Shown here piece after piece: positions 1 to 8,404 of a stretch of DNA of 64,000 bases; the first letter of the stretch is position 1; each line of letters starts with the position of its first letter. Made by a program: the position numbers and the translations under genes. Under the pieces are notes generated by a model. The model was given only the letters and a program-made list of their open reading frames with translations, was not told the DNA's origin and did no database searches. Source of the stretch: Arthrospiribacter ruber (GTDB lineage Bacteria > Bacteroidota > Bacteroidia > Cytophagales > Cyclobacteriaceae); contig NZ_RPHB01000010.1 in NCBI RefSeq assembly GCF_019343195.1, positions 124,001 to 188,000 on the forward strand. The letters are read 5' to 3'.

Positions 1-513
1 TTCTTCTTCAATGCAGCCATGAAAGTCACCTCTGATGCCAATCAATTGATTCCTACGGCTGGTGCATTTTTACAATTTAAGGGTGGACTGCAGGTGATGT
101 GTGCTACTGTCAGCGCGGCTACCATCTACGCCGTAGGGAAAGTGGATCTGAAGCTGGCCTGCGATACCAAGGAAGGACCAAATGTCAGAATGAAGTTCGG
201 GTTTGGAGCCAATATTACGGTAGGGCTTCCGGTTATTGGGAATGTCAGTGTGACCTATCTGGTAGGAGCCGATTTATATATTGCCAGCAAGAAGTTTCAG
301 CTATTGGCTGTGATCCTCTTCAAAGGAAGGATTAGTCTTGCCATGGGAATGGTGTCTGTTACCATTTATATAGAAGCTGCGGGGGGAGTTTCCAGATCAG
401 GCAACAGAACAGAGTGCGTTGCTTCTATGACATTTGGACTGGAAATCAGCATCTGTTTTGTCATCGATATCAGTTTTGAGGAAACCTGGCAAGAGAGAAG
501 ACAAATTGCCTGA
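1..513 (+). CDS. Unrecognised beta-rich protein, 3' part only
   Basis: The frame is open from the first base (F-F-F-N-A-A before the first Met at position 19), so the gene begins upstream of the window and only its last ~171 residues are seen. The visible part is rich in Val, Ile, Gly and alternating hydrophobic residues, with strings such as GLPVIGNVSVTYLVGADLYI and LAMGMVSVTIYIEAAGG, which suggests a beta-sandwich or beta-barrel-like region. I see no family motif. It ends 31 bases before the 1,423-residue gene on the same strand, so the two are probably co-transcribed and may function together. No function is assigned. Confidence 0.7.
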   Translation, partial: FFFNAAMKVTSDANQLIPTAGAFLQFKGGLQVMCATVSAATIYAVGKVDLKLACDTKEGPNVRMKFGFGANITVGLPVIGNVSVTYLVGADLYIASKKFQLLAVILFKGRISLAMGMVSVTIYIEAAGGVSRSGNRTECVASMTFGLEISICFVIDISFEETWQERRQIA

Positions 514-544
514 TCGTATCTATCATTTTTAATCATTTTCAATT

Positions 545-3500
545 ATGGAAAAATTCAGAGCTTTCACTACGATGGTATTCCCCCAAAGATTTGATGGGAA
601 AAACCTTCATGTCAATATAGTCATCATACCCAGGAACCATAATCCATTTGAAGCCTTTCAGGTAGGACTCAGCCCGCTACAGGAAGTGCCTCCATTTGCC
701 GAGCTACAGCCCGAGTTTTCATTGGCTTTTGTCAGGGGTTTGGATGATTTTCCCCTTAGCAATGCGTCAGCAGCCCAGCGGCAGCCCAGAATGGTCAGCG
801 CAGACATCAAGCCCAGTAACAGAAAGCTGGAAACCATCCAGGCCATTGCGGAGATTTTTGGAGTGGTTAATATTTCTGATACCGGAGATAGGCTTGGGGA
901 CGTGCTCCCCTTAAACCTGAGTGTGAAAAAATTCCTTCCCGAGAGTTATCGGAAGAGTTTCAATTTTACCCGGCCTGCACATCCCAACGCAGTGACGGAT
1001 GACAGTTATGAATGCGCACTCAAAAAAGAAGTAGACGAAATCACCGATTATCAGCCCAAGAAGGAATTGAGTTGGGGAAAAGTATTTGCGTATATCCTCA
1101 AACAACCACTTTTAGCAGAGGCATGTGGGATGATTTATGAGTCCAGTATAGAGTTGGAAGCAGATGAGATTACTAATGGAGGATACCTGTATGTGGAGGT
1201 CAACAATCAGGCTTGGTCTACAGTACAGGGCCTGTCACTGGAGCATGATGATGGTCCTCTGATCAAAAGGTACGCGGCCAGAATTCCAAAACTGGAGGAA
1301 GATAGTCCAAGACCGGTATTTGCTCCCATCCTTTTCCCGGTCTTGTACAGGAAAAGTGGGCAGACGGAATTTGAGGTTGTTCCCCCGGCCCCTTGGGATG
1401 CACTGTTCAGAGAAAGTATTGTTTACAATGATGGCTTTGCCAAAATAGTTCATGCTGGGCAGGCCGTGAGTACAGATATTCTTAAGGAAAATCCGGATGG
1501 TATCCATCCTCAATACGAGTCAGGAATCAGATTGGCCTGGGATGATGAACAGATTTTGATTTGGTATGTCAGGCAGTTGATAGAAAATGAAGCTGACACT
1601 CCCGGGAACGGAAAAAGAGTAGATGCTCCTCTTGGAGTTGCGGGTTACAAAATAGACGTAAGGGAGCAGATAGAGGGGGCGGAATGGGAAAACCTCAATA
1701 AGGCTTTTTATAACAAAGGAGTGCTTGCTCTTGCCGATACCTTGGAGGATAAGACCGTAGAATTGTCCCATCAGGTATATCCCTCCAAGAAGCGGACCCT
1801 ACAGCCCAACCCTTATTGGCTTCCCATGTATTTTGCCAATTGGATAGGAAAAAGTCTCGCAGTAGAAGACAGGGATGCCATTGAGATTTATAAGAATGAC
1901 AGGGATAACAAAGCAATAATTGATGATGAGGACAATCCTGAGGAAAAAGACAGGAGCACAGAGAAAAACGATGTGTTGGCTTCACCGGAAATCCATACTG
2001 AGTTGCGATATGGCAGAACCTACCAATTCAGGATAAGAATGGCTGACCTGAGCGGTGGCGGACCTACTCTGGAAGATGAGCCTTTGCATGCCGGTCCTTC
2101 ACCTCAGACAACTGTATCTTTCAAAAGGTATGTGGCACCGGATACCCTAAGGATTGAAAAACCAGAGCATGTTACCAAGCTACAGGGCAAATACTTTAAT
2201 TCAGCTGATCTGGAGGAACAATCCTTCAATGATGGGCAGGTGTTGAGGATACAAAGACCGTTGATGGAGTACCCTGCGGTGGTTTTGACCGGTAAATACC
2301 AGCAAAGAGGGCAAGACCCTATACAGATGCTCAAAGACCTTGATTTTAATGCAGACGATCAGCTGGTGTTAGGGATTCCCGATCCTGATGCCAACACAGT
2401 TGAGATCAGGGTAGAAGTAAAGACCCTTCAGATGGACAATCAGCTCAGTCAAGAGGGCAATGAAAACTATATCATTTTGTATACTACACATAGGAATTTT
2501 TCAGATGACTATGAGGAAGGAATGGAAGTTCCCATCACATTTATTGATGTGCCTGTGCTCAATCTTGGTGAACCTGCAAATCCCTTTTTGAGAGATGATC
2601 TCCGAAAAGCAGATCTTGATGGCATGCAGGAAATAGTGCTGCCAAAGGGCAGACACATCAGATTAGGTATCAGGGCAGTAGCAGACAGCGGGGCTGTTGA
2701 TGATCAGGTTTATTTTGGAATGGTCAATGAAGGAAATCATGAACTGGATAGCAGGTACGGGAAATCCCTACAGTTTATGTTTTACAAAGAAACTGAGGTA
2801 GAGGATAATCTATTGATACCTTACAAAAATATTCCAACCCATCAAGCCTTGTTTTTAAGGGCGAATGAAGTGCCCTTGGTAAAGGGCAATCTCAAGGATC
2901 TCTTGAAGTTTCATCTGCTCAATAACAGGACTCAGGAAGTTTCTGATATAGTGCAGCGTTTGGCTATGGCCTTGGGTCTGAAAGCAAAAGGAATGACTAT
3001 ATATGCCCCCAAAGGAGAAAGGGTGGTTTTTGGGGTGAGCAGTAGAATCCGTCACTCCCTTTCCCCTGATGGCAGCAGTGTGACTTTTGCCAGCAGGTCA
3101 GAGTTACAGGATCATTGGCTGGGATGCTTGAGTTATCAGGTCAATAGGGACTGGACTTGGGATGGGTTGCAAACCACGGCTTTCAGTATTGGGAAATCCA
3201 CAGCTTTCAGACGGGACATGATAGAGGCAGCTGCGGGCAGTTTTACTCCACAGCAGATTCTGCAAAGAAAACTTAAGGAAGTGCTAGGCTTAAGTATTTC
3301 CTATTCATCAGGAGCTCCAGCACCTATTATAGAATCGCATGTAGGCGATATAGAGTTTTTGGAAACGGCTTCTTTTGAATCTTTGCAACCCAACAGGTTT
3401 GGCAGAGTAGAAAGAGGATTCACCAGAATCGTATATATTGATGCCATAGAGCCCAAGTCTCCCTTCCGAAGATCTGCTTCCAATAGCAATCCAAGGTTAC

Positions 3501-4816
3501 CTGATGAACTTTGGGTAGATTATTCCATCATGCCACAAGCAAGACCGGGACATGCTCAAATTGATAAAATAGAAGCTGAGGACCTGAAACTCCCCACAGT
3601 CTTGAGGCCTTCCCAGATCCCCAAAATAGTTTCAGTGGGTTTGGCTTTTTCACCCTATTTAAGATCTGAGGATTACAGCAGCACTGAAGCAAGGAGAAAG
3701 CACCTTTGGGTAGAATTTGAGGAAGCCATTGAAAGTCCGGATGACACTTATTTTTGTAGGGTTTTGGCCAATTCTCCTGATCAATTGTTAAGTTCAAACA
3801 ACCTGGACCAGTTTGCAGCACCTGAAGAATCTGAACTTCCCATTTCACCTGAATTTACCCGTGTTGTGGTGCCGGGGCAATCTGATGACATGGCAGGATT
3901 GGATGCTATGCAACCCATGATTAAGGCAAGTGACAGTGATAGGCATTATATTCTGCCCTTGCCTCCGGGACTTCACTCGGAAAGTCCTGAGATGTTCGGG
4001 TTTTTTACCTACGAATTCAGGGTAGGCCATACCCATTGGGCAGAGCAGGAAGACAACCTTTGGTCCACAGCACAAGGTAGGTTTGGGAAACCTATTCGGG
4101 TTACAGGGATTCAGCATCCTTGTCCCAATCTCTTATGCAGCGTCACTAGGGATGAAACCTCCCTATATGTCAGTGCACCTTTTGCCAAAGCGGTCTTGAA
4201 AGGTAAAAATGTTACCGCCAAACCTCCCAGAACCAGCCTTTGGTCCTTGCTCTACACTCAGGTAATACAGGCAGATGGACGGGATTACAGGAATATCTTA
4301 CTATCAGAAAAAATGATGAGACATGATTTTGAAAGAGAAAAGGCGCAAAAAGCTGCTGAAATTCAGGAAAAGCTCCAGGCTTTTTCATTCAATCCGGTGA
4401 ATGTTTCTACTCAGCCAACAAGTTTTGAATTCAAACCCGAAATAATAGATATTGGGGCTTTTCTTTCCTTACACAAAAATCTCCATCCTATGGGGACTTC
4501 AGAATATTCAAGTTTGGAAATTGCAGACTTGCTGAAAAGCATGGGTTTGCCTGAAGATAGCCCATTGAGTGTGCTTGTGGTGGAGGTTTTTGGCAACATT
4601 ACCAATTTTTCCGATCATCTCAGAAACATGAGAAGGGGAACTAGAGGTTTTGCGGGATTTGCAGGAAATCAATGGGCCGGGGAATTTAAATCCGATTCAC
4701 ATCCCCATGAAAATCAGCAGCCTCTATCTTCGGGCCTGGGCCATTTCCGAATCCTAAGGACTTCACCTCTGACCAAGGTTCCTTTTGTATGCTGTCCTAC
4801 TTGTGAAAATTATTAA
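545..4816 (+). CDS. Giant (1,423 aa) protein of unknown function
   Basis: A single uninterrupted frame starting MEKFRAFTTMVFPQRFDGK, with no signal peptide, lipobox or convincing transmembrane segment, so it is probably cytoplasmic or part of an assembled particle. It is a mixed, acidic, beta-rich sequence. A late segment (about residues 1150-1215) has the aromatic and Gly-rich strings GFFTYEFRVGH, WSTAQGRFGKPIRVTG and HPCPNLLC; the C-terminus ends with a clustered Cys motif, CCPTCENY. I have a vague impression that similar large proteins exist in other bacteria, but I cannot name a family from the sequence. It follows another unrecognised gene by 31 bases. Stretches of it are open in other frames, but those are shadows. 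Size and lack of homology cues make it one of the least explained genes in the window. Confidence 0.9.
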   Translation: MEKFRAFTTMVFPQRFDGKNLHVNIVIIPRNHNPFEAFQVGLSPLQEVPPFAELQPEFSLAFVRGLDDFPLSNASAAQRQPRMVSADIKPSNRKLETIQAIAEIFGVVNISDTGDRLGDVLPLNLSVKKFLPESYRKSFNFTRPAHPNAVTDDSYECALKKEVDEITDYQPKKELSWGKVFAYILKQPLLAEACGMIYESSIELEADEITNGGYLYVEVNNQAWSTVQGLSLEHDDGPLIKRYAARIPKLEEDSPRPVFAPILFPVLYRKSGQTEFEVVPPAPWDALFRESIVYNDGFAKIVHAGQAVSTDILKENPDGIHPQYESGIRLAWDDEQILIWYVRQLIENEADTPGNGKRVDAPLGVAGYKIDVREQIEGAEWENLNKAFYNKGVLALADTLEDKTVELSHQVYPSKKRTLQPNPYWLPMYFANWIGKSLAVEDRDAIEIYKNDRDNKAIIDDEDNPEEKDRSTEKNDVLASPEIHTELRYGRTYQFRIRMADLSGGGPTLEDEPLHAGPSPQTTVSFKRYVAPDTLRIEKPEHVTKLQGKYFNSADLEEQSFNDGQVLRIQRPLMEYPAVVLTGKYQQRGQDPIQMLKDLDFNADDQLVLGIPDPDANTVEIRVEVKTLQMDNQLSQEGNENYIILYTTHRNFSDDYEEGMEVPITFIDVPVLNLGEPANPFLRDDLRKADLDGMQEIVLPKGRHIRLGIRAVADSGAVDDQVYFGMVNEGNHELDSRYGKSLQFMFYKETEVEDNLLIPYKNIPTHQALFLRANEVPLVKGNLKDLLKFHLLNNRTQEVSDIVQRLAMALGLKAKGMTIYAPKGERVVFGVSSRIRHSLSPDGSSVTFASRSELQDHWLGCLSYQVNRDWTWDGLQTTAFSIGKSTAFRRDMIEAAAGSFTPQQILQRKLKEVLGLSISYSSGAPAPIIESHVGDIEFLETASFESLQPNRFGRVERGFTRIVYIDAIEPKSPFRRSASNSNPRLPDELWVDYSIMPQARPGHAQIDKIEAEDLKLPTVLRPSQIPKIVSVGLAFSPYLRSEDYSSTEARRKHLWVEFEEAIESPDDTYFCRVLANSPDQLLSSNNLDQFAAPEESELPISPEFTRVVVPGQSDDMAGLDAMQPMIKASDSDRHYILPLPPGLHSESPEMFGFFTYEFRVGHTHWAEQEDNLWSTAQGRFGKPIRVTGIQHPCPNLLCSVTRDETSLYVSAPFAKAVLKGKNVTAKPPRTSLWSLLYTQVIQADGRDYRNILLSEKMMRHDFEREKAQKAAEIQEKLQAFSFNPVNVSTQPTSFEFKPEIIDIGAFLSLHKNLHPMGTSEYSSLEIADLLKSMGLPEDSPLSVLVVEVFGNITNFSDHLRNMRRGTRGFAGFAGNQWAGEFKSDSHPHENQQPLSSGLGHFRILRTSPLTKVPFVCCPTCENY

Positions 4817-4825
4817 GTTAAGAAA

Positions 4826-4872
4826 ATCCCCTGTGTAATAAGTGACCATCTTAGTCAAATAACACAGGGGAT
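4826..4872. other. 11-bp perfect inverted repeat after the giant gene
   Basis: ATCCCCTGTGT (4826-4836) and ACACAGGGGAT (4862-4872) are perfect reverse complements around a 25-base spacer, starting 10 bases after the giant gene's stop codon. There is no T-run directly after it, so it is not a textbook intrinsic terminator; it could be an RNA 3'-end hairpin or an operator. Confidence 0.45.
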
Positions 4873-5025
4873 AACACGTCTAAAACAAATGATTTGGAAT
4901 GGAAGCCTTCTTTAGTTATGCCCTTCCTTTTAACATCAGGTTCCAATACAGAAATGGGAGGTCATACTTTTTGAGCAGCCACATGGAATACTGTTCTTTG
5001 TTTGTGTCTACAAATTTCTCACAAT

Positions 5026-5061
5026 AAAAAAGCCTCAGGAGCTAAGTTCCGGAGGCTTTTT
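5026..5061. terminator. Bidirectional intrinsic terminator
   Basis: AAAAAGCCTC (5026-5035) pairs with GAGGCTTTTT (5052-5061), with additional GGA/TCC pairing inside. A-run on one side and T-run on the other make it usable in both directions. It lies between the giant gene and the convergent lipoprotein gene that ends at 5102. Confidence 0.75.
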
Positions 5062-5101
5062 ATATTTTTTCTGAAATCAGGAAACTTTAAAGTCTGTTTT
5101 A

Positions 5102-5638
5102 TTAATCCATTGGAGGTTCTTCGATTTCTATTTCTAGGTCGACCATTTCAGGCTCTATTTCCAATAGCTCAGGAGCCTCATCTTCAGAGACAATACCTCT
5201 GTCTACCAGCTCGGCCATCATGTCCATTTGTCTTGGCATGTCCAGGTTGTCTCTATGTGCCTGTCTGAATCTCTCTAAAAGCTCATCATCTCCTAAGTCT
5301 GCATACCTGGATCTTCTGGCTTCTCTAAGTTTTTCCTTTTTTTCAACGAGTAGGCTTTCTTTCCTTTCCCTATATCTGGCCTCCAGACTTTGTATATAGT
5401 CTTCTGAAAGTGCAGATTCGAAAAATGGAGTTTCATCGATCGCAAGTTTTTCGGTAGTCCCATCTGTATGCTTGACAGTGATTACATTGTCTTCTTCCAT
5501 ATAATATTCATCTCCGGTTACTTCGTCGACGATTTTATCTCCTTCGTAAACATACCTTTCTTCTTCGGATTTCCCTCCTGAACAGGCCACTGCCATGGCC
5601 ATTCCGGCTGTAATAACAAATAAGCTTATCTTTTTCAT
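5102..5638 (-). CDS. Hypothetical lipoprotein, 178 aa
   Basis: The N-terminus MKKISLFVITAGMAMAVACSGG is a lipoprotein signal with lipobox AVAC, so the mature protein begins at Cys19 and is membrane-anchored. After a Ser/Gly/Lys linker, a short segment with YVYEGDKIVDEVTGDEYYME suggests small beta repeats; the rest is charged, probably helical, and ends in a very acidic tail (EIEPEMVDLEIEIEEPPMD). No enzyme motif is visible. It lies 18 bases downstream of the guanine deaminase gene on the same strand, so it may share its transcript, and a terminator follows it. Confidence 0.75.
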   Translation of the reverse strand: MKKISLFVITAGMAMAVACSGGKSEEERYVYEGDKIVDEVTGDEYYMEEDNVITVKHTDGTTEKLAIDETPFFESALSEDYIQSLEARYRERKESLLVEKKEKLREARRSRYADLGDDELLERFRQAHRDNLDMPRQMDMMAELVDRGIVSEDEAPELLEIEPEMVDLEIEIEEPPMD

Positions 5639-5656
5639 AATTGTTGGTGTTTGGTT

Positions 5657-6133
5657 TTAGTATAAAGTTTTATTCTCTTTTGATACCCATTCTTCAAAGA
5701 CTTTTTTGGCTTCGGCTTGCATCACTTGCATAAAGGGTATCCTCCTTTCCTTACCTTCCATATCAATCTCTTCATAGATGAATTGATCGTCAAAACCTGC
5801 TTCTGCCGCATCATTTTTATCATTGGCAAAATACACTTTACTGGGCCTGGCCCAATATATCGCTCCTAAACACATGGGGCAAGGTTCGCAGGATGTGTAA
5901 ACTTCACATCCGTCCAATTGGAAATGTCCCAGGTTTTTACAGGCATCTCGTATGGCCACCACCTCAGCATGGGCAGTTGGATCATTGGTGGAGATGACCG
6001 AATTGGAACCTATTCCCACTACTTGACCATCCTTGACAATCACACAGCCGAAAGGTCCACCTTTACCTTGATTCATACCTGACCTGGAAAGGTCGATGGC
6101 CATTTTCATAAATGATTTTTGTCTATCCGTCAT
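5657..6133 (-). CDS. guaD: Guanine deaminase (cytidine-deaminase fold)
   Basis: Likely hydrolyses guanine to xanthine and ammonia in the cytoplasm (purine salvage). The zinc site is clear: PTAHAEVVAIRDA supplies the His ligand and catalytic Glu, and SCEPCPMCLGAIYWA supplies the two Cys ligands. The length (158 aa) and the extended conserved strings GGPFGCVIVKDG, STNDPTAHAEV, ARPSKVYFA and EAGFDDQFIYEEID fit the short Bacillus GuaD type better than TadA (tRNA adenosine deaminase), as remembered from that family. ATG at 6133 is used; a TTG one codon upstream is a weaker alternative. A lipoprotein gene follows closely. Confidence 0.88.
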   Translation of the reverse strand: MTDRQKSFMKMAIDLSRSGMNQGKGGPFGCVIVKDGQVVGIGSNSVISTNDPTAHAEVVAIRDACKNLGHFQLDGCEVYTSCEPCPMCLGAIYWARPSKVYFANDKNDAAEAGFDDQFIYEEIDMEGKERRIPFMQVMQAEAKKVFEEWVSKENKTLY

Positions 6134-6316
6134 CAAGGTTTAATTTAGTCTCAAAGGACAGTTTAAGTGTTTTTAAACAGTAAAAATACGTTTACTGAGA
6201 GATAATGTTCAAAATAATGAACTGAAAACTCACCCGAAAGTTTTTAATACAATAGGAAACGGTTGTTTTTTTATTGAAATATTTATAAAAATTCTAAAAA
6301 TATTTTGTGATACAGT

Positions 6317-7057
6317 TTATTTCATCCATTTGCTCATAAACTGCAAAAAGTCCTCCTTGTAGTTGTCACTTACTGAAATCTGATATTTCCCGATATTGAT
6401 GATGTTTCTGGCTACTGAGTCAATATGGTCTAGGTTGATGATGTAGGATCTATGGACTCTCATAAAACAATCTGATGGAAGCATTTCTTCCATGTTTTTC
6501 ATGCTTATCAGGGATAAAAGTGGGTTTGGTTTGTCTTTGAGGAACACTTTGACGTAGTCTTTATAAGCTTCTATGTGGGTGATTTCTTTGAGGATGACTT
6601 TCACCAACTGATATTCTACTTTCAAAAAAATATAATCCAGGGATTTTTCCAGTTGTTTTTCTTCCGTGTTTGCACTTTCCAGCTTTTCGTAATATTGATA
6701 GGCTTTAGTAGAGGCTTTAAGAAACTCCTCATAGCTATAAGGCTTAAGCAAATAATCCAAAGCATCTACTTTATATCCTTCAATTGCAAATTGGTTGTAG
6801 GCAGTGGTAAAAATGATTCTTGGTTTTTTGTTTTGGTTTTTTCCATCCAAAATCCTAGCGAGCTCCATTCCGGAAAGGTCGGGCATTTGAATGTCAAGAA
6901 AAACCAAATCGACTTCATTGGCATTTAGGTAGCCCAAAGCCTGAATGGCATTGTCAAATTTTGCATCCAGCTTGAGGAATGAGGTTTGTTCAATGAATTT
7001 GGTAATCAAATCCAAAGCTAGAGGTTCGTCGTCTACAGCGATGCAGTTGATGGTCAT
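6317..7057 (-). CDS. LytTR-family response regulator
   Basis: 246 aa. Residues 1-120 form a receiver domain: acidic pocket DDE at 9-11, phospho-acceptor Asp55 in LVFLDIQMPD, Thr in IIFTTAYN and Lys in LLKPYSYEEF. Residues about 145-245 form a LytTR DNA-binding domain (ITHIEAYKDYVKVFL, SLISMKNMEEMLP, CFMRVHRSYIINLDHI). Its start codon overlaps the stop of the upstream sensor kinase gene (ATGA), so the two are translated as a pair. The divergent TonB receptor gene across the intergenic region is a plausible target, by position only. Confidence 0.93.
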   Translation of the reverse strand: MTINCIAVDDEPLALDLITKFIEQTSFLKLDAKFDNAIQALGYLNANEVDLVFLDIQMPDLSGMELARILDGKNQNKKPRIIFTTAYNQFAIEGYKVDALDYLLKPYSYEEFLKASTKAYQYYEKLESANTEEKQLEKSLDYIFLKVEYQLVKVILKEITHIEAYKDYVKVFLKDKPNPLLSLISMKNMEEMLPSDCFMRVHRSYIINLDHIDSVARNIINIGKYQISVSDNYKEDFLQFMSKWMK

Positions 7058-8127
7058 GCTAAAGTTAATTTTAAATCAACCTCAAAATAGTTATTTTCTT
7101 TGTTCTCTGAGATTTTAAGGTTGTGTTGATGGGGGTAAAGAAGTTCCAGTCTTCTTTTGGTATTGGCAAGCCCGATGCCGCTTGACTGTCCTTCAGGAGT
7201 ATTTTCTTTTGCTTTGAAAACGTTGTTTTTTGTTATCAGACGCAGTTGGTTGTCAGAATTTTCCAGTCGAATGGAAATAGTGCTTTCCTGCTGTGAACTC
7301 ACCCCATGTTTGAAACAGTTTTCTATAAAGGGCAAAAACAGCATTGGCGCAATCTCTATATTCTGTACCTTTTCGGGAAGCTGAATGTCCAAATGCACTT
7401 TATTGGAAAGCCGCATTTTCATCAACTCGATGAAATCCATCAAAAAATCCACCTCCTTGCTCAAAAGGGTTTGGTTCTTTTCAGTCTCATATAAGACATA
7501 GCGCATCATTCTGCTCAGTTTGAGCAGGGCTGTTTTGGCTTGTTCCACGTCCAGGTTGGTAAGGGCATAGATGTTATTAAGTGTATTAAAGAAGAAATGT
7601 GGATTGATCTGTGCTTTGAGATAGGAGAGTTCAGAATTGGTTTTGGCTTTTTCCAGTTCAAATCTGATTTTTTCATCCTGTTGCCATTTTTGTACGGTAG
7701 CAATGCTCGTACTGACCCCTACCGCCATATAGAAAATAAGCACGTTGTAGAAGTCGTAGGAATAATTTCTAGGTCTTTTCACATATTCAGTTCCTGGTCT
7801 AAATACTTGATGCATCAGCTGCTGCATGTTGAAAATTTCATCAAAAAGAATCAAAAGGCCGATATAGGCCAGGCCTCCAAGGAGGTTTAAGATCAAAAAC
7901 AAACCTACCTTATTTTTGAAAAGCAGTCGCGGAATGAGATAGAAATAATTGAAATAAAATGTAGCAATAAGAATACCGAACATCAAAATCTGCTTGGTCC
8001 AAAATTCCATAGGGAACTCCAGTCTACTCGAGAAAGGGATCAATAGGAATAGCAGTGCGCCAAATAGTGCCCAGCCCAATACGTGGGAGATAATCGATAT
8101 GTTCTTTTTGATGCTCACTTCCTGCAT
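7054..8127 (-). CDS. LytS-type sensor histidine kinase
   Basis: 357 aa. Four hydrophobic membrane segments occupy about residues 10-150 (e.g. ALFGALLFLLIPF, QILMFGILIATFYFNYFYLIP). A linker helix then leads to the His_kinase domain of the LytS class with the phospho-acceptor in INPHFFFNTLNNIYALT, and a C-terminal ATPase domain with FIENCFKHG and SGIGLANTKRRLELLYP. It overlaps its LytTR partner by four bases. There is no recognisable extracellular ligand domain, so any signal probably comes through the membrane segments. Confidence 0.93.
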   Translation of the reverse strand: MQEVSIKKNISIISHVLGWALFGALLFLLIPFSSRLEFPMEFWTKQILMFGILIATFYFNYFYLIPRLLFKNKVGLFLILNLLGGLAYIGLLILFDEIFNMQQLMHQVFRPGTEYVKRPRNYSYDFYNVLIFYMAVGVSTSIATVQKWQQDEKIRFELEKAKTNSELSYLKAQINPHFFFNTLNNIYALTNLDVEQAKTALLKLSRMMRYVLYETEKNQTLLSKEVDFLMDFIELMKMRLSNKVHLDIQLPEKVQNIEIAPMLFLPFIENCFKHGVSSQQESTISIRLENSDNQLRLITKNNVFKAKENTPEGQSSGIGLANTKRRLELLYPHQHNLKISENKENNYFEVDLKLTLA

Positions 8128-8210
8128 TTATTTAAAATAAGCTAATTTTCAGTAAACTAAAATAAAATTTTGTTTACATACTACTTTTATCTACCAGTTA
8201 AGGTAATGTG

Positions 8211-8302
8211 TCGATAGAATCGCTTGAATGTAGGATAAAATTTTAATGTCAATGTTAGACTCTCCATTCATCCTTTGGAAAGTGGGCTTCATCGATAGAA
8301 TC
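8211..8302. promoter_or_regulatory. Repeated 11-mer between kinase pair and TonB receptor
   Basis: TCGATAGAATC occurs at 8211-8221 and again at 8292-8302, 81 bases apart, inside the 277-base divergent intergenic region. LytTR regulators bind pairs of direct repeats, but normally about two helical turns apart, so this is only a candidate site. No clear promoter was identified. Confidence 0.25.
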
Positions 8303-8404
8303 AGGCATATGGTCTAATAGATTTTTTTTTGAGTTACCATTTGAAAACCTTTGCTGTCGAAAACTGTCCTAACTGACAAACAACACAATTTTACTACACA
8401 GAAA

